64,000 nucleotides of DNA from Vaginimicrobium propionicum (GCF_900155645.1 NZ_LT706985.1:186001-250000), one strand, 5' to 3'. Positions 17,560-28,537 are shown, counted from the first letter of the stretch. The notes: generated from the sequence alone by a model not told the origin. A program made the numbers and translations.

Positions 17560-18441
17560 ATGACGACGAAAGAAATTGGCCGCTTGGTAACCGCTATGGT
17601 TACCCCATTTCGTCGCGATGGCGAGCTTGATATTGCACGAGCTAGACAGCTTGCCGACCGCCTCGTTGATGAGCAACATAACGAAGCCATTCTGGTAAAT
17701 GGAACTACCGGGGAATCGCCGACCACTACTAGTGATGAGAAGATAGCACTGGTTAAGGCGGTTAAAGAACAGTTAGGTGAGCGTGCAGGCGTTATTGCAG
17801 GGGTAGGGACGAACGACACGCGTAGCTCGATTGAGATGGCCAAGCGTTCTGCTGATGCTGGAGCTGATGCGTTGCTGGCGGTCACCCCGTATTATTCGTT
17901 ACCCCCTCAAGATGCGATCATTTCTCATTTCATGCATCTTGCTGACGCTACAGATCTGCCCGTTATCCTTTATGACATTCCACACCGTACTGGCAGGCCA
18001 ATTGAAACCGAATCTTTGTTGGAATTAGCTAAGCACCCAAACATCATCGGGGTGAAAGATGCCAAGAAAGATATGGTTGCTGCTGCCAGTGTGTTGGCTC
18101 AAACAGATTTGCGTTATTGGGCTGGAGATGACGCGAAGGTCTTACCCGAGTTGGCTATCGGTGGTTACGGGGTGGTGGGAACTTCCACCCATTTCACTGG
18201 ACGGCGTACCCGTGAGCTTATCGATGCTTATCTGGCAGGTGATCAGGATAAAGCCTTGACAATCTATCGTGAGTTACTTCCGGTATATACCGGAGTGTTC
18301 GCAACTCAAGGGGTCATGTTGGTCAAAGCAGGTTTAGCTCATCTTGGTTTTCCCGTCGGTGGTGTGCGTCCGCCGTTACTTGACGCTAATGAGAGCCAAG
18401 CTAAAGCATTTGGCGCCATCCTAGATGCTGCCAAACTTTAA
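17560..18441 (+). CDS. dapA: 4-hydroxy-tetrahydrodipicolinate synthase
   Basis: A 293-residue TIM-barrel enzyme condensing pyruvate with aspartate semialdehyde, the first committed step to diaminopimelate and lysine. Seen: LVNGTTGESPTTT near 46 (substrate Thr pair), LYDIPHRTGRP near 137 (the proton-relay Tyr), IGVKDAKKD near 165 with the Schiff-base Lys. ATG start after an AAGGTGG site. It precedes DUF3046 and recA. With dapC it supplies cell-wall DAP. Confidence 0.96.
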   Translation: MTTKEIGRLVTAMVTPFRRDGELDIARARQLADRLVDEQHNEAILVNGTTGESPTTTSDEKIALVKAVKEQLGERAGVIAGVGTNDTRSSIEMAKRSADAGADALLAVTPYYSLPPQDAIISHFMHLADATDLPVILYDIPHRTGRPIETESLLELAKHPNIIGVKDAKKDMVAAASVLAQTDLRYWAGDDAKVLPELAIGGYGVVGTSTHFTGRRTRELIDAYLAGDQDKALTIYRELLPVYTGVFATQGVMLVKAGLAHLGFPVGGVRPPLLDANESQAKAFGAILDAAKL

Positions 18442-18469
18442 CTTTGATTCGGTTCGTAGTCTATAGAAC

Positions 18470-18664
18470 ATGCGCGAGCAGGAATTGTGGCAGCGACTTA
18501 ATGAGTCTCTGGGTCAGTCTTATGCTTTGGTGTGGACGGAACAAACAGTGCTGGCTGATCTAGATTCACGCACAGTTCGCCAAGCCTTGCATGACGGCGT
18601 GGCCTGTAAGACTATCTGGCGAGCAGTATGGAAATTTTTGGAGTTGCCAGATAGTAAAAGATAG
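18470..18664 (+). CDS. DUF3046 protein, 64 residues
   Basis: A 64-residue protein of an actinobacterial family that lies directly upstream of recA. The pattern 'ELW.R....G..YA..W.....LA.L..RTV..AL..G......WRAV...L.LP' is intact. Function unknown. It starts 28 bases after dapA and may be in one transcript with it; the recA promoter with its LexA box lies after its stop. Confidence 0.9.
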   Translation: MREQELWQRLNESLGQSYALVWTEQTVLADLDSRTVRQALHDGVACKTIWRAVWKFLELPDSKR

Positions 18665-18696
18665 ATTCAGCCGACACGTGAGTTCGTAGCTTGCAT

Positions 18697-18710
18697 CGAA
18701 CAATTGTTCG
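18697..18710. promoter_or_regulatory. LexA (SOS) box of recA
   Basis: CGAACAATTGTTCG is a perfect palindrome fitting the Gram-positive/actinobacterial SOS box CGAAC-N4-GTTCG, about 130 bases before the recA start. A half-site-like TTGTTCG follows at about 18717-18723. LexA from this window should bind here and release on DNA damage. Confidence 0.9.
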
Positions 18711-18839
18711 GATAGATTGTTCGTTGTGCCGTTCGCGGTGTTGGCAAAATCGACGCACTTGTTGGCTGAATGAAAATTGTCACTGGCAATGTCTATAGTG
18801 CCCAACGCAAGCGAGTTGATTTTTAGAAGGAGAAATGAC

Positions 18840-19898
18840 ATGGCTGGAGGAGCGGATCGTCAAAAGGCTCTTGATCAAGCCCTGATGCGGATCGAGAAGC
18901 AGTACGGTAAAGGCTCGGTGATGCGTCTTGGCGATCAGGTTAATGTCAGTATCGAAGTCATTCCTACCGGCTCTATAGCTCTAGATATGGCCTTAGGTAT
19001 AGGTGGGCTGCCGCGGGGGAGGATCGTCGAGATCTATGGGCCAGAGTCCAGCGGTAAAACTACTGTTGCCCTACACGCCATTGCTAGTGCACAGAAGCAA
19101 GGTGGTATTTGTGCTTTTATCGATGCAGAACACGCTCTAGACCCAACTTATGCGGCAGCTCTGGGAGTCAACGTTGATGAGTTGTTGGTAAGCCAGCCAG
19201 ATAACGGTGAGCAAGCTTTGGAAATTGCCGACATGCTGGTGCGTTCGGGTGCAATTGAGTTGGTGGTTATCGACTCGGTGGCTGCGTTGACGCCGAAAGC
19301 TGAGATTGAAGGCGATATGGGTGATTCTCATGTCGGTCTACAGGCCAGGCTGATGAGTCAGGCCTTAAGGAAAATGACCGGCGCACTAAAAGGCACCAAT
19401 ACCACTGCCATCTTCATTAACCAGCTGCGCGAAAAGATTGGTGTCATGTTTGGCAACCCTGAAACTACTACTGGCGGGCGAGCGCTGAAATTTTATTCCT
19501 CAGTACGTCTTGACGTGCGTCGTCTAGAAGCGTTGAAGGATGGCACTGAGGTGATCGGTAACAGAACTCGAATAAAGGTTGTTAAGAATAAAGTTGCTCC
19601 GCCATTCAAGCAGGCCGAATTCGACATTATGTATGGGTTAGGTATCAGCCGCGAAGGCAGCTTGATTGATATGGGTGTTGATTTGGGGATTATCCGAAAG
19701 GCTGGTTCTTGGTTCACCTATGAGGGCGATCAAATGGGTCAAGGAAAAGAAAATGCCCGCAATTATTTGAAGACTAATCCAGATATCGCTGATGAGATTG
19801 ACGCTAAAATACGCGAACAGTTATCTCCAAAAGTTCAGCCGGATAGTGATGAAGTGCCTGAAGGGGTAAATCCTGAAACGGGGGAGATAGAATTCTGA
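18840..19898 (+). CDS. recA: Recombinase RecA
   Basis: A 352-residue recombinase without intein. Walker A GPESSGKT lies at residues 67-74, the VVIDSVAAL Walker B region follows near 140, and the DNA-binding loops contain [21 protein letters not shown] and [17 protein letters not shown]. RecA drives strand exchange and, as a filament, triggers LexA self-cleavage. I chose ATG at 18840 with AGAAGGAG ahead; an upstream in-frame start at 18777 would add non-conserved residues. An SOS box controls it. recX follows with a 4-base overlap. Confidence 0.98.
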   Translation: MAGGADRQKALDQALMRIEKQYGKGSVMRLGDQVNVSIEVIPTGSIALDMALGIGGLPRGRIVEIYGPESSGKTTVALHAIASAQKQGGICAFIDAEHALDPTYAAALGVNVDELLVSQPDNGEQALEIADMLVRSGAIELVVIDSVAALTPKAEIEGDMGDSHVGLQARLMSQALRKMTGALKGTNTTAIFINQLREKIGVMFGNPETTTGGRALKFYSSVRLDVRRLEALKDGTEVIGNRTRIKVVKNKVAPPFKQAEFDIMYGLGISREGSLIDMGVDLGIIRKAGSWFTYEGDQMGQGKENARNYLKTNPDIADEIDAKIREQLSPKVQPDSDEVPEGVNPETGEIEF

Positions 19899-20389
19899 GT
19901 CCGAGCGAAGAGCGGCAACCAAACCCAGTTGACTTAGCTAAAAAAATTGCGTTACGCAGACTTAATAGGCGCGCCCAAAGCCGAGGTGAGTTAGCCAAAT
20001 ATTTAGCAACCAAGCAAGTGCCCGAAGAAACCATTCGGCAAGTGCTAAATCGCTTCGAGGAAGTTGGGCTTATCGATGATGCTAAGTTTTCGCTAGCTTG
20101 GGTCGAGTATCGGCACCAGACTAAGGGTTTAGCTAGGTCTGCTATTGCCAGGGAGCTGCGCGCCAAAGGTGTAGCTGATCATATTATTGAGGACGCATTA
20201 AGGACTGTCGATGACGAAGCGGAGTTCGCCAGGGCACGTGAGATTGCGATGAGGAAAGCCTCGCGACTGGTTGAAGTTGATCGTCAGGTGGCATATCGCC
20301 GCATCGGTTCTGCGCTGGCCCGTAAGGGTTATTCTCCGCCTGTTGTCGTTCGCGTTTTAGGTGAGATACTTCATGATTGGCCCCGATAA
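19895..20389 (+). CDS. recX: Regulatory protein RecX, probably non-AUG start
   Basis: A RecX-type three-helix-repeat protein that limits RecA filaments. The conserved first repeat ([25 protein letters not shown]) lies upstream of the only in-frame ATG/GTG/TTG codon (GTG at 20018), which would delete it. The frame is open back to 19877. The plausible starts are CTG at 19895, which overlaps the recA stop as CTGA, or ATT at 19892; GGGGGAG at 19880-19886 stands at correct distance from both. I give CTG 19895 (164 residues), uncertain by one codon. The rest ([25 protein letters not shown]) is typical. Confidence 0.85.
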   Translation: MSPSEERQPNPVDLAKKIALRRLNRRAQSRGELAKYLATKQVPEETIRQVLNRFEEVGLIDDAKFSLAWVEYRHQTKGLARSAIARELRAKGVADHIIEDALRTVDDEAEFARAREIAMRKASRLVEVDRQVAYRRIGSALARKGYSPPVVVRVLGEILHDWPR

Positions 20390-20495
20390 CCAGGCCTGAT
20401 TTTTCCGGAGGCGGTATGCTCGCCATAAAACCTTTTGTCGAAGCTGGCCTTATACGCTAGTCAAGGCAGAGATTTTATGAAGCAAGGAGAACCGC

Positions 20496-21950
20496 ATGTC
20501 GCAAATTATTGCGTGGGTTATCGTTGCGCTCCTGCTCGTAGCCGTAGCAGCTATGGCGATAATTATTAATCGAAATAACACTGCAAATAGCATTGCTGCC
20601 GCGCAGAACGGTTCTATAGAGGAACGTCGGCGCGAACTCATACAACGTGAAGAACGTCTTAGTGAACGCGAGGATAGGTTGACCGAATCAGGCCAGCTAT
20701 TACGCGAAGAATCGCTGCGCATAAATGAGGAATACGGGCGGGTTCGCACCCAACGTGAAGAACTCGAAGAAGCTAATCAAGAAATATCTAAACTCAAAGC
20801 CACCGTTCAGGCAGAACTGGAGCGCATCGGTGGTTTAAGCCGCGAGGAAGCTAGCGCCGAAGTAATGGAAGAGGCTCGCGTTAGCGCAAGATCAGCCGCA
20901 ACGTTGCAGGCAAAACAATTAGAAGCCGACATTATAGGTGCAGCTCAGCAACGAGCTGCGGAAGTTTTGGCCACAACTATCCAGCGAATTGCCGCTGAGC
21001 AAACTGCGGAGACTGTCGTTACTTCCGTTGATTTGCCACGTGAGGAACTCAAGGGACGAATTATTGGCAGAGAAGGCCGCAATATTCGAGTGTTTGAGCA
21101 AGTCACGGGCGTAAACGTGATTATTGACGACACTCCAGGGGTAGTGCTGCTCAGTTGTTTTGATCCGGTTCGTCGCCAAGCGGCCAGATTAACTTTGACC
21201 GAGTTAATTGATGACGGGCGAATAAATCCGGCACGTATCGAAGAAATACATGCTCGCTCTCAAGCAACAGTTGCAGAGGAGTGCCGTCGGGCAGGCGTAG
21301 AGGCTTTAGAAGATATCGGCATCAATGATGTAGCTGAGCCGTTGTTGGCTGTTATAGGTTCTTTGCAATATCGGACGAGCTACGGCCAAAATGTGTTAAG
21401 CCATATGTGTGAGTGTGCTCGATTAGCCGGATCAATGGCTGCAGAATTAGGTCTTAATGCTAAAAGTTGTAAACGAGCCGCATTCATGCACGATATCGGC
21501 AAGGCTCTAGTGACTGCCGGAGATGGATCGCACGCCTTAGAGGGTGCTGAATTAGCTGCCAAGCATGGGGAGTCGCCTGAAGTAGTTAACGCCATCGCTT
21601 CGCACCATGGCGAGGTGGAAGCCAACTGTGTAGAGGCTGTTATCACCCAGGCTGCGGATACGATTTCTAGTTCTAGGCCTGGTGCGCGTCGGGAATCTTT
21701 GGAAGCATACGTCAAAAGGCTAGAAAGCATTGAAGAAATCGGGCTAGCTCATAGCGGGGTTGATCGAGTTTATGCTATGCAATCCGGCCGAGAAGTTCGG
21801 GTGGTTGTTTTGCCTGAGCGAATCAGTGACGATGAGACGCAAGTCTTAGCGGCAGATATTGCTGCTGAAATCCAAGACAAATTGGCTTATCCAGGCAATG
21901 TCAAGGTTACGGTGGTTAGAGAATCGCGAGCCACTGCCATAGCGCATTAA
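20496..21950 (+). CDS. rny: Ribonuclease Y
   Basis: A 484-residue endoribonuclease of bulk mRNA decay. N-terminal membrane anchor (about 4-24), long charged coiled coil (about 40-150), KH domain with LKGRIIGREGRNIRVFE near 183, and an HD domain with HDIGKAL near 331 and IASHHGE near 368. ATG start with AAGGAG ahead. Ribonuclease Y is sporadic in actinobacteria and sits after recA-recX in several of them, as here. Confidence 0.96.
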   Translation: MSQIIAWVIVALLLVAVAAMAIIINRNNTANSIAAAQNGSIEERRRELIQREERLSEREDRLTESGQLLREESLRINEEYGRVRTQREELEEANQEISKLKATVQAELERIGGLSREEASAEVMEEARVSARSAATLQAKQLEADIIGAAQQRAAEVLATTIQRIAAEQTAETVVTSVDLPREELKGRIIGREGRNIRVFEQVTGVNVIIDDTPGVVLLSCFDPVRRQAARLTLTELIDDGRINPARIEEIHARSQATVAEECRRAGVEALEDIGINDVAEPLLAVIGSLQYRTSYGQNVLSHMCECARLAGSMAAELGLNAKSCKRAAFMHDIGKALVTAGDGSHALEGAELAAKHGESPEVVNAIASHHGEVEANCVEAVITQAADTISSSRPGARRESLEAYVKRLESIEEIGLAHSGVDRVYAMQSGREVRVVVLPERISDDETQVLAADIAAEIQDKLAYPGNVKVTVVRESRATAIAH

Positions 21951-21984
21951 CTCTTATCCTTAATCGGCTAAACTGTGTTCCCTC

Positions 21985-23463
21985 ATGTCTAACTCAGTTT
22001 TTTCGCTTGACCGCCCACGCACCTATCAGGTCATCACCTATGGGTGCCAGATGAATGCCCATGATTCCGAAAGAATCTGTGGCCTGCTTGAAGAGGCTGG
22101 GCTGGTAAGAAGCCAGCCTAGCCCTGGCGTATTGGCTGATGCTGATGTGGTGGTATTCAACACCTGTGCAGTCAGGGAAAATGCCGATAACCGCTTATAT
22201 GGCAATCTTGGCCACCTTAAAAGTGTTAAAGAAACCCGTCCAGGTGGCATGCAGATTGCTGTCGGTGGATGCATGGCTCAAAAAGATAAAGATCTGATTC
22301 TTAAAAAGGCTCCCTGGGTGGACGTGGTTTTTGGCACCAATAATTTAGGTTCACTGCCTGGGTTGCTAGAGCGAGCCAGAGCCAATAACGCTGCCCAGAT
22401 TGAAATTGAAGAAGCCTTACAGACTTTCCCGTCAAACCTACCAACCAGGCGCGAGTCTGCTTATTCGGCTTGGGTATCAATTTCAGTCGGGTGTAATAAC
22501 ACCTGCACCTTCTGCATCGTGCCGTCGCTGCGCGGAAAAGAGACGGACCGCCGGCCAGGTGAGATTTTGGCTGAAATCGAAATGCTAGTTGATCAAGGGG
22601 TGCAAGAAATTACCCTGCTAGGTCAAAACGTCAATACCTATGGGGTCGAATTCGGGGATCGGCAAGCATTCGCTAAATTGTTGCGAGCCTGCGGCCAAAT
22701 ATCAGGTTTGCGTAGGGTGCGTTTCACTAGTCCCCACCCGGCGTCTTTCACCAGTGACGTAATAGCTGCAATGGCTGAGACGCCAAACGTTATGCCGTCG
22801 TTACACATGCCGCTCCAGTCTGGTTCTGACAAGGTACTTCGTGAAATGCGTCGCAGTTATAGATCGAAGAAATTCTTACGCATTTTGGATGAGGTGCGTG
22901 AGAAGTTGCCGAAGGCGGCAATAACTACCGACATTATTGTTGGTTTCCCTGGTGAAACTGATGAAGATTTTGAAGAGACTATGCGCCTGGTACAGCAAGC
23001 GAGATTCGCTGGTGTTTACACCTTCCAGTACTCGATTCGTCCAGGAACTCCTGCTGGCGAAATGCCTAACCAGGTGCCAGCTGATGTCGTCCAAGCTCGC
23101 TATGAACGGCTAGTTGAATTAGTTGATCAAATCGCTTGGGAAGAAAATCAGAAACTTGAAGGTCAATTAGTCGAGGTGATGTTCGCCACGGGTGAGGGGC
23201 GAAAAGATGATCAACGTTCCAGAATTTCTGGGCGTTGCCCGGATAATCGGTTAGTCCACGTGTCTGTTCCTGACGGTGACCCTCCCATGCCGCGTCCGGG
23301 CGACATAGGTTGGGTTCGTATTACTCACGCTGCACCACACCACTTAGTTGCAGATTCGCCGATTATTCGACTAGAGCGAACGGCAGGTGGTGACGCTTGG
23401 CAGGCGCTTAATACGCCTTCTGGTGGTCAGGTGAGTATGGGGATCCCGAAACTGGTTCGTTGA
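21985..23463 (+). CDS. miaB: tRNA-2-methylthio-N6-dimethylallyladenosine synthase
   Basis: A 492-residue radical-SAM methylthiotransferase that adds a methylthio group to i6A37 in tRNA. The N-terminal domain has [21 protein letters not shown] and two further cluster Cys ([18 protein letters not shown]). The radical SAM motif CNNTCTFC lies near 169, and a TRAM domain near 390-460. The start has no ribosome site, and TAAACT lies 10 bases before the ATG, which suggests a nearly leaderless transcript. The stop overlaps miaA by one base; the two act in sequence on the same nucleotide. Confidence 0.96.
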   Translation: MSNSVFSLDRPRTYQVITYGCQMNAHDSERICGLLEEAGLVRSQPSPGVLADADVVVFNTCAVRENADNRLYGNLGHLKSVKETRPGGMQIAVGGCMAQKDKDLILKKAPWVDVVFGTNNLGSLPGLLERARANNAAQIEIEEALQTFPSNLPTRRESAYSAWVSISVGCNNTCTFCIVPSLRGKETDRRPGEILAEIEMLVDQGVQEITLLGQNVNTYGVEFGDRQAFAKLLRACGQISGLRRVRFTSPHPASFTSDVIAAMAETPNVMPSLHMPLQSGSDKVLREMRRSYRSKKFLRILDEVREKLPKAAITTDIIVGFPGETDEDFEETMRLVQQARFAGVYTFQYSIRPGTPAGEMPNQVPADVVQARYERLVELVDQIAWEENQKLEGQLVEVMFATGEGRKDDQRSRISGRCPDNRLVHVSVPDGDPPMPRPGDIGWVRITHAAPHHLVADSPIIRLERTAGGDAWQALNTPSGGQVSMGIPKLVR

Positions 23464-24371
23464 TGAATCCGCTAATTGTTCTAAACGGGCCGACCGCCTC
23501 GGGCAAAACTCGATTGGCGGTCGATCTTGCGCATAAATTAGGTCGGCGTGCTGAAATCGTTAATGGCGACGCTATGTTGATTTATCGCGGTATGGATATC
23601 GGGTCAGCCAAGCCCTCACTGGCTGAACGTGGTGGAGTTCCCCATCATTTGATTGATGTTTTAGATATTACCCAGACGGCTTCAGTTGCAGACTTTCAGT
23701 CAATGGCCCGTCTGAAAATAGCCGAGATTAGATCCAGAGACGGGATCCCAATTTTGGTTGGTGGGTCGAATCTTTACGTTCGTGCTGTGGTAGATGAATT
23801 CGACTTTCCTGGCACTGACCCGATTATTCGCCAACGGTGGGGTAGTCAGCTAGAGCGAATAGGCTCACGTGCCTTGCACGAGATATTAGCGTCCAAAGCA
23901 CCCGCTGCTGCTAAAGAAATCGAACCGGGCAACGGGCGACGCATAGTTCGAGCTTTAGAAATTTTTGAGCTAACCGGACGGGTGAGCGGTAAATTGCCTG
24001 AGCTTCGCTATGCCTTAGAGGATGTGCACCAATTTGGGCTACGACTGTCGCGACAGGCTCTAGATCAGCGGATAGCTGAGCGAGTCGATAACATGTGGTC
24101 AGCTGGCCTAGTCGCAGAGGTGACCCATCTTGCCGAGCTAGGCTTGCGTGACGGTCTGACCGCCTCTAGAGGGTTGGGCTACCGTCAGGTGTTGGCTTAC
24201 CTCGATGGTGAAATAACCGAAGCGCAAGCCAAACAGCAAACTATCGACGCTACTAGGCGTTTTTCTCGCAAACAATTGGGTTGGTTTCGTCGAGACCCAA
24301 GAATAAGTTGGCTTTATGCGGGAGATCCGGAAAATCCGACAAAGATCATTAGATCTCTAGGGTTGAGCTAA
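23463..24371 (+). CDS. miaA: tRNA dimethylallyltransferase
   Basis: A 302-residue enzyme that prenylates A37 in tRNAs reading codons that begin with U, giving the substrate of MiaB. P-loop NGPTASGKTRLA near 8, NGDAMLIYRGMDIGSAKPS near 34, GGSNLYVRAVVD near 100, and the RQLGWFRRD-like SRKQLGWFRRDP near 271 are all present. I chose ATG at 23463 (stop/start overlap TGATG with miaB) over a TTG one codon upstream. Confidence 0.96.
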   Translation: MNPLIVLNGPTASGKTRLAVDLAHKLGRRAEIVNGDAMLIYRGMDIGSAKPSLAERGGVPHHLIDVLDITQTASVADFQSMARLKIAEIRSRDGIPILVGGSNLYVRAVVDEFDFPGTDPIIRQRWGSQLERIGSRALHEILASKAPAAAKEIEPGNGRRIVRALEIFELTGRVSGKLPELRYALEDVHQFGLRLSRQALDQRIAERVDNMWSAGLVAEVTHLAELGLRDGLTASRGLGYRQVLAYLDGEITEAQAKQQTIDATRRFSRKQLGWFRRDPRISWLYAGDPENPTKIIRSLGLS

Positions 24372-24407
24372 TAATTTTGTCACCGAGCCAAGCTAGGCTT
24401 GGACGCA

Positions 24408-25844
24408 ATGAATACTTCGACAAACGATGGGCTTGGATCGCAAACCTTAGGCGATGAATACTCGGACGAGAAGCTAATTCCTGGTGAGTTGGATTTGGCT
24501 GAGCGATTATCACTGCGCCGTGTTGCTGGGCTATCAACTGAGCTGTCTGATGTTGGTGATGTGGAATATCGTCAACTTCGTCTAGAGCGGGTTGTGCTGG
24601 TTTCGGTTTGGGATGTGGGCAGTGCAGAAGCAGCAAAGAACTCCTTGTTTGAGTTAAAGGCGTTAGCTCAAACTGCGGGCTGCCAAATCCTGGATGGGCT
24701 TATGCAGCGTCGCAATCATCCAGACCCTGCCACTTATATTGGGGCTGGCAAAGTCGATGAATTACGTCAAGTAGTTTTAGCCACTGGCGCTGATACAGTC
24801 ATTTGTGATGGCGAGCTTAGCCCGGCGCAACTGCGCAATCTGGAAGATCGAGTGGGGGTGAAAGTCGTTGATAGGACGGCTTTAATCCTAGACATTTTTG
24901 CTCAACACGCTAAAAGTGTGGAAGGTAAAACACAGGTTGAATTAGCGCAATTGAATTATTTGAAGCAACGCCTACGCGGTTGGGGTGATTCGCTCTCACG
25001 CCAGGTTGGTGGGCGAGCTGCTGGCGGGGTAGGCATTGGTGGACGTGGGCCAGGTGAAACGAAAATCGAAACTGATCGCCGACGCATCAATACTCGGATA
25101 GCCATTTTGCGGCGTAAACTGCGCCAATTAGATCAAACACGAGCCCTGAAGCGAGCTGATAGGCACCGAAATCAAGTGCCTTCAGTAGCCATCGTCGGTT
25201 ATACGAATGCTGGTAAATCGTCGCTGCTAAATCGGTTAACTGATGCAGGAGTCTTGGTTGAAGATGCCCTCTTCGCAACTTTAGATCCGACCACCAGGCG
25301 TTCCTTAACGAGTGACGGACGTGTATATACGTTGACCGATACTGTCGGTTTCGTCCGTCATCTGCCAACTGATTTGGTAGAAGCGTTTAGATCTACCCTA
25401 GAAGAGACGAATCAAGCCGATTTGTTATTGCATGTTGTTGATGGGTGCGACGCTGACCCAGCCGGGCAGGTAGCAGCCGTTAACCAAGTGTTAGCTGATA
25501 TTGGTGCAGAAAATATTGCTCAACAGCTAGTCATAAACAAGGTTGACTTGGTTGATAACGATCAATTAATAATCTTGCGCCACCTCTACCCGCAGGCAAT
25601 TTTCTGTTCTGCCGCTACTGGGGAGGGTATAGACAAACTGCGCTCTTGTATTCAAGAGCGCCTACCTTCACCTGCGGTAGAAGTTGATCTAGTTATTCCT
25701 TGGGATCGCGGAGATTTGGTAGACCAAGTGCATAAACACGGAGAGCTTTTAGATAGCAGTTTTTTGTCTTCTGGAACCAAAGTTCATGCCCTAGTAAATC
25801 CTGGATTAGCAGCAGAATTAGCTAAGGTGTGTGGACATGAGTAG
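24408..25844 (+). CDS. hflX: Ribosome-associated GTPase HflX
   Basis: A 478-residue GTPase that splits stalled ribosomes. The N-terminal glycine-rich HflX domain includes PDPATYIGAGKVDEL near 104 and GGRGPGETKIETDRRRI near 206; the G domain has G1 GYTNAGKSS near 263, G3 DTVGF near 310 and G4 NKVD near 378. ATG at 24408 preferred to TTG at 24399; the ribosome site is weak. It follows miaA, as in many bacteria, and overlaps dinG by 8 bases. Confidence 0.95.
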   Translation: MNTSTNDGLGSQTLGDEYSDEKLIPGELDLAERLSLRRVAGLSTELSDVGDVEYRQLRLERVVLVSVWDVGSAEAAKNSLFELKALAQTAGCQILDGLMQRRNHPDPATYIGAGKVDELRQVVLATGADTVICDGELSPAQLRNLEDRVGVKVVDRTALILDIFAQHAKSVEGKTQVELAQLNYLKQRLRGWGDSLSRQVGGRAAGGVGIGGRGPGETKIETDRRRINTRIAILRRKLRQLDQTRALKRADRHRNQVPSVAIVGYTNAGKSSLLNRLTDAGVLVEDALFATLDPTTRRSLTSDGRVYTLTDTVGFVRHLPTDLVEAFRSTLEETNQADLLLHVVDGCDADPAGQVAAVNQVLADIGAENIAQQLVINKVDLVDNDQLIILRHLYPQAIFCSAATGEGIDKLRSCIQERLPSPAVEVDLVIPWDRGDLVDQVHKHGELLDSSFLSSGTKVHALVNPGLAAELAKVCGHE

Positions 25845-27777
25845 CCTCGAATATCGGGCAGCTCTTGAGCTTGCGGTGGCTAAACTTAGGGGGGAATCTC
25901 GTTCTGGTCAGCTGGAAATGGCTGATGCGGTCGCCAAAACTTTGGAAGCTGGCGAGCACTTATTGGTTCAAGCAGGTACAGGCACTGGGAAATCGCTGGC
26001 ATATCTAGCCCCGGCATTGCTGTGGGCTATTGACAGTGGACAACAGGTTATTGTCGCCACCGCAACCTTGGCTTTGCAAACTCAATTAGCTACTAAAGAT
26101 GTGCCGGTAATCGTTGAGGCTATTGCCAAGATAAGTGGCGAAAATCCAAAGGTTGCTTTACTAAAAGGGCGATCAAATTACGCCTGTTTACTACGTGCCT
26201 ACCAAAACATTGCCCAAGACCAGGATGCATTGATTGGTGCCCAGCCAGGCGGAGCTTATTCGACAGGAGCCCAAGTTGTTTCATTGCGTGGGTGGGTGGA
26301 TGAGCAACGAGAAAACGGTGGCACCGGAGATCGCGACGAAGCCCCTAGCCATAATGATCAAGCCTGGGCGCAAGTGTCGGTTTCTGGACGTGAATGCGTA
26401 GGCGGGGCGTCTTGTCCGTTCAGTGAGGAATGTTTTTCGCAGCGAGCTAAAAAAATTGCTAGTCAGGCGGATCTGGTTATAACGAACCATGCTTTATTGG
26501 CGATAGACGCCATGAACGAGAACAACATTTTGCCTGACCATGGTGCAGTAATTATCGATGAAGCCCATGATCTGACCAATAGGTTTACCTCAGCGGCTAG
26601 CGCCGAGTTTAATTCGCAAGCCCTTATTAGGCTAAGTAGGCGGGTAAAACCCCACGTCAGCGATGAGTTGTGTGAACAATTATTAGAGTGTGCAGACAGC
26701 ATAGAGTCGGCTCTTGACGCCAGTGTTCCTGGGCGGATAACCAATGAGACGGCTAGCCCGATAATTGCTGTAAAGACTACGTGTAAAGTGCTGCGCGATT
26801 TAGTTAGTGCATTGAGAAATTCTTCTGGTGCTGATATTCCACCTGAGCGTATTCAGGCGGCTGGTTTGGCTGATGAGCTACTTGGTGTGGCTACCCGGAT
26901 TAGCGATTTAAGTACCAATGACGTGGTTTGGGTCAGCGCCTCCGAGCGTTTCGGGTCTAGCCTGAATATTGCTCCATTGTCAGTTGCCGATTTGATCCGA
27001 GAAAACGTTTTTGCTCAAACTGCCACTATTTTGACTTCTGCAACGCTGACTATTGGTGGCGATTTCAAAGCAATAGCCGGAAGTATTGGTCTGAAACTAA
27101 ATGATGAAATGGCCTGGCGTGGTCTAGATGTTGGTTCTCCGTTCGATTATCCGAGTCAGGGGATTCTTTATGTAGGTGCCGACTTGCCTAAACCTGGTCG
27201 TGACGGGCTTCCAGATGAGATATTGGCTCGGGTAGCTGAGTTGGTTTGGGCTGCAGACGGACGTACTCTGGGGCTTTTTTCTTCTGCGGCGGCAGCCAAA
27301 CAGGCTGGTGAATATGTACGTAACGAATTGCCGCAGATGAGCATTCTTTGCCAAGGTGAAGCTCAACTAGCGGATTTGACCAGGCAATTTGTGTCAGATC
27401 CACGCTCTTGTCTATTTGGAACACTAAGTCTTTGGCAAGGCATAGATGCCCCAGGAGATACTTGTCAATTGGTCATCATTGACCGTATTCCATTTCCTCG
27501 CCCCGACGACCCATTGGTTAGGGCACGTCAAGATAAAGTTCAACGTGGCGGCGGAAATGGGTTTATGCAGATAGCCGCAACCCACGCGGGGCTATTGTTG
27601 GCTCAAGGCGCTGGCAGACTAATTCGTTCAAAAAATGATCGTGGAGTAGTGGCTATTTTAGATTCCAGAATCCATAGTCAAGGTTACGGACGGTTCTTAT
27701 TGAGATCGCTACCACCTTTATGGCAAACAACCGATCTTGAGACCGTAGTTGGCGCCTTAAAACGGTTAACAGCCTAG
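25837..27777 (+). CDS. dinG: DinG-type ATP-dependent DNA helicase
   Basis: A 646-residue XPD/DinG-like superfamily 2 helicase without exonuclease domain. Walker [14 protein letters not shown] near 47, DEAH box IIDEAHD near 235, four Cys for an iron-sulphur cluster ([20 protein letters not shown], near 110-195), and helicase motifs V/VI near 530-610 ending with GAGRLIRS. It acts in DNA repair, unwinding 5'-overhang structures. Start ATG at 25837 with AAGGTG seven bases ahead, inside hflX. No LexA box directly before it. It ends against lexA, overlapping 4 bases. Confidence 0.92.
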   Translation: MSSLEYRAALELAVAKLRGESRSGQLEMADAVAKTLEAGEHLLVQAGTGTGKSLAYLAPALLWAIDSGQQVIVATATLALQTQLATKDVPVIVEAIAKISGENPKVALLKGRSNYACLLRAYQNIAQDQDALIGAQPGGAYSTGAQVVSLRGWVDEQRENGGTGDRDEAPSHNDQAWAQVSVSGRECVGGASCPFSEECFSQRAKKIASQADLVITNHALLAIDAMNENNILPDHGAVIIDEAHDLTNRFTSAASAEFNSQALIRLSRRVKPHVSDELCEQLLECADSIESALDASVPGRITNETASPIIAVKTTCKVLRDLVSALRNSSGADIPPERIQAAGLADELLGVATRISDLSTNDVVWVSASERFGSSLNIAPLSVADLIRENVFAQTATILTSATLTIGGDFKAIAGSIGLKLNDEMAWRGLDVGSPFDYPSQGILYVGADLPKPGRDGLPDEILARVAELVWAADGRTLGLFSSAAAAKQAGEYVRNELPQMSILCQGEAQLADLTRQFVSDPRSCLFGTLSLWQGIDAPGDTCQLVIIDRIPFPRPDDPLVRARQDKVQRGGGNGFMQIAATHAGLLLAQGAGRLIRSKNDRGVVAILDSRIHSQGYGRFLLRSLPPLWQTTDLETVVGALKRLTA

Positions 27778-28505
27778 AGTCTACGTAAAACGGTAACCAC
27801 TTTGCCGAGAATTGTTGCATTATTACCGTTAATGGGCTGGTAGTTGGGATTATGTGGCAGTAGCCAAATTTGGTCAGCTGTTTTCTTGAAGGTTTTTACG
27901 GTGGCTTCGCCGTCAATCATGGCAGCAACAATTTCACCGTTCTCGGCTTGTGGTTGACGCCGTACGACCACGTAGTCGCCGTCGCAGATTGCGGCCTCAA
28001 TCATGGAGTCTCCGCGCACTTCAAGCATAAATACCTCGCCGTGGCCGACTAACTGCTGTGGTAAATCAAAGACGTCCTCTTCATGCTGTTGGGCGAAAAT
28101 CGGTGCGCCGGCTGCGATTCGCCCGATTAGCGGCACGCTTACTGAATTAATGTCATCCTTGATGCTCTCTCGCATGGATGGCGGTAAATGCACCTCTAAG
28201 GCTCGCGAGCGATTTGGTTGCCGGCGAATGTAGCCAAGTTTCTCCAAAACATTTAATTGGTGAGCAACACTCGATGGGCTTGCTAAACCGGCTGCTCGCC
28301 CCATCTCTCTAATGGATGGGGGATAGCCATTCGCCTCAATCGATTCAGAAATGACCTCCAACAATAGTCGCTGACGAGCTGTTAATCCGTCGGCGTCTGA
28401 GCCACTTGTTTCGGCTGAATCTTTGCCCAGTGCTTTAGCCAAAGCTTTTCCGCTAGGGCGTCCGACACGCCCGGTGGATTCGGGTCGCTTAGGAGTCTTT
28501 GTCAT
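27774..28505 (-). CDS. lexA: SOS repressor LexA
   Basis: A 243-residue repressor: a 40-residue basic N-terminal extension usual in actinobacteria, a winged helix (about 41-105, [19 protein letters not shown]), the Ala132-Gly133 self-cleavage bond in [10 protein letters not shown], and the Ser167/Lys204 dyad (RGDSM, ATVKTF) with the family's 37-residue spacing. It represses recA, itself and probably the divergent membrane-protein gene, through the boxes at 18697, 28538 and 28637. Confidence 0.97.
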   Translation of the reverse strand: MTKTPKRPESTGRVGRPSGKALAKALGKDSAETSGSDADGLTARQRLLLEVISESIEANGYPPSIREMGRAAGLASPSSVAHQLNVLEKLGYIRRQPNRSRALEVHLPPSMRESIKDDINSVSVPLIGRIAAGAPIFAQQHEEDVFDLPQQLVGHGEVFMLEVRGDSMIEAAICDGDYVVVRRQPQAENGEIVAAMIDGEATVKTFKKTADQIWLLPHNPNYQPINGNNATILGKVVTVLRRL

Positions 28506-28537
28506 GAAACAAAATTATCGAATAGCGTCGCTCAATT

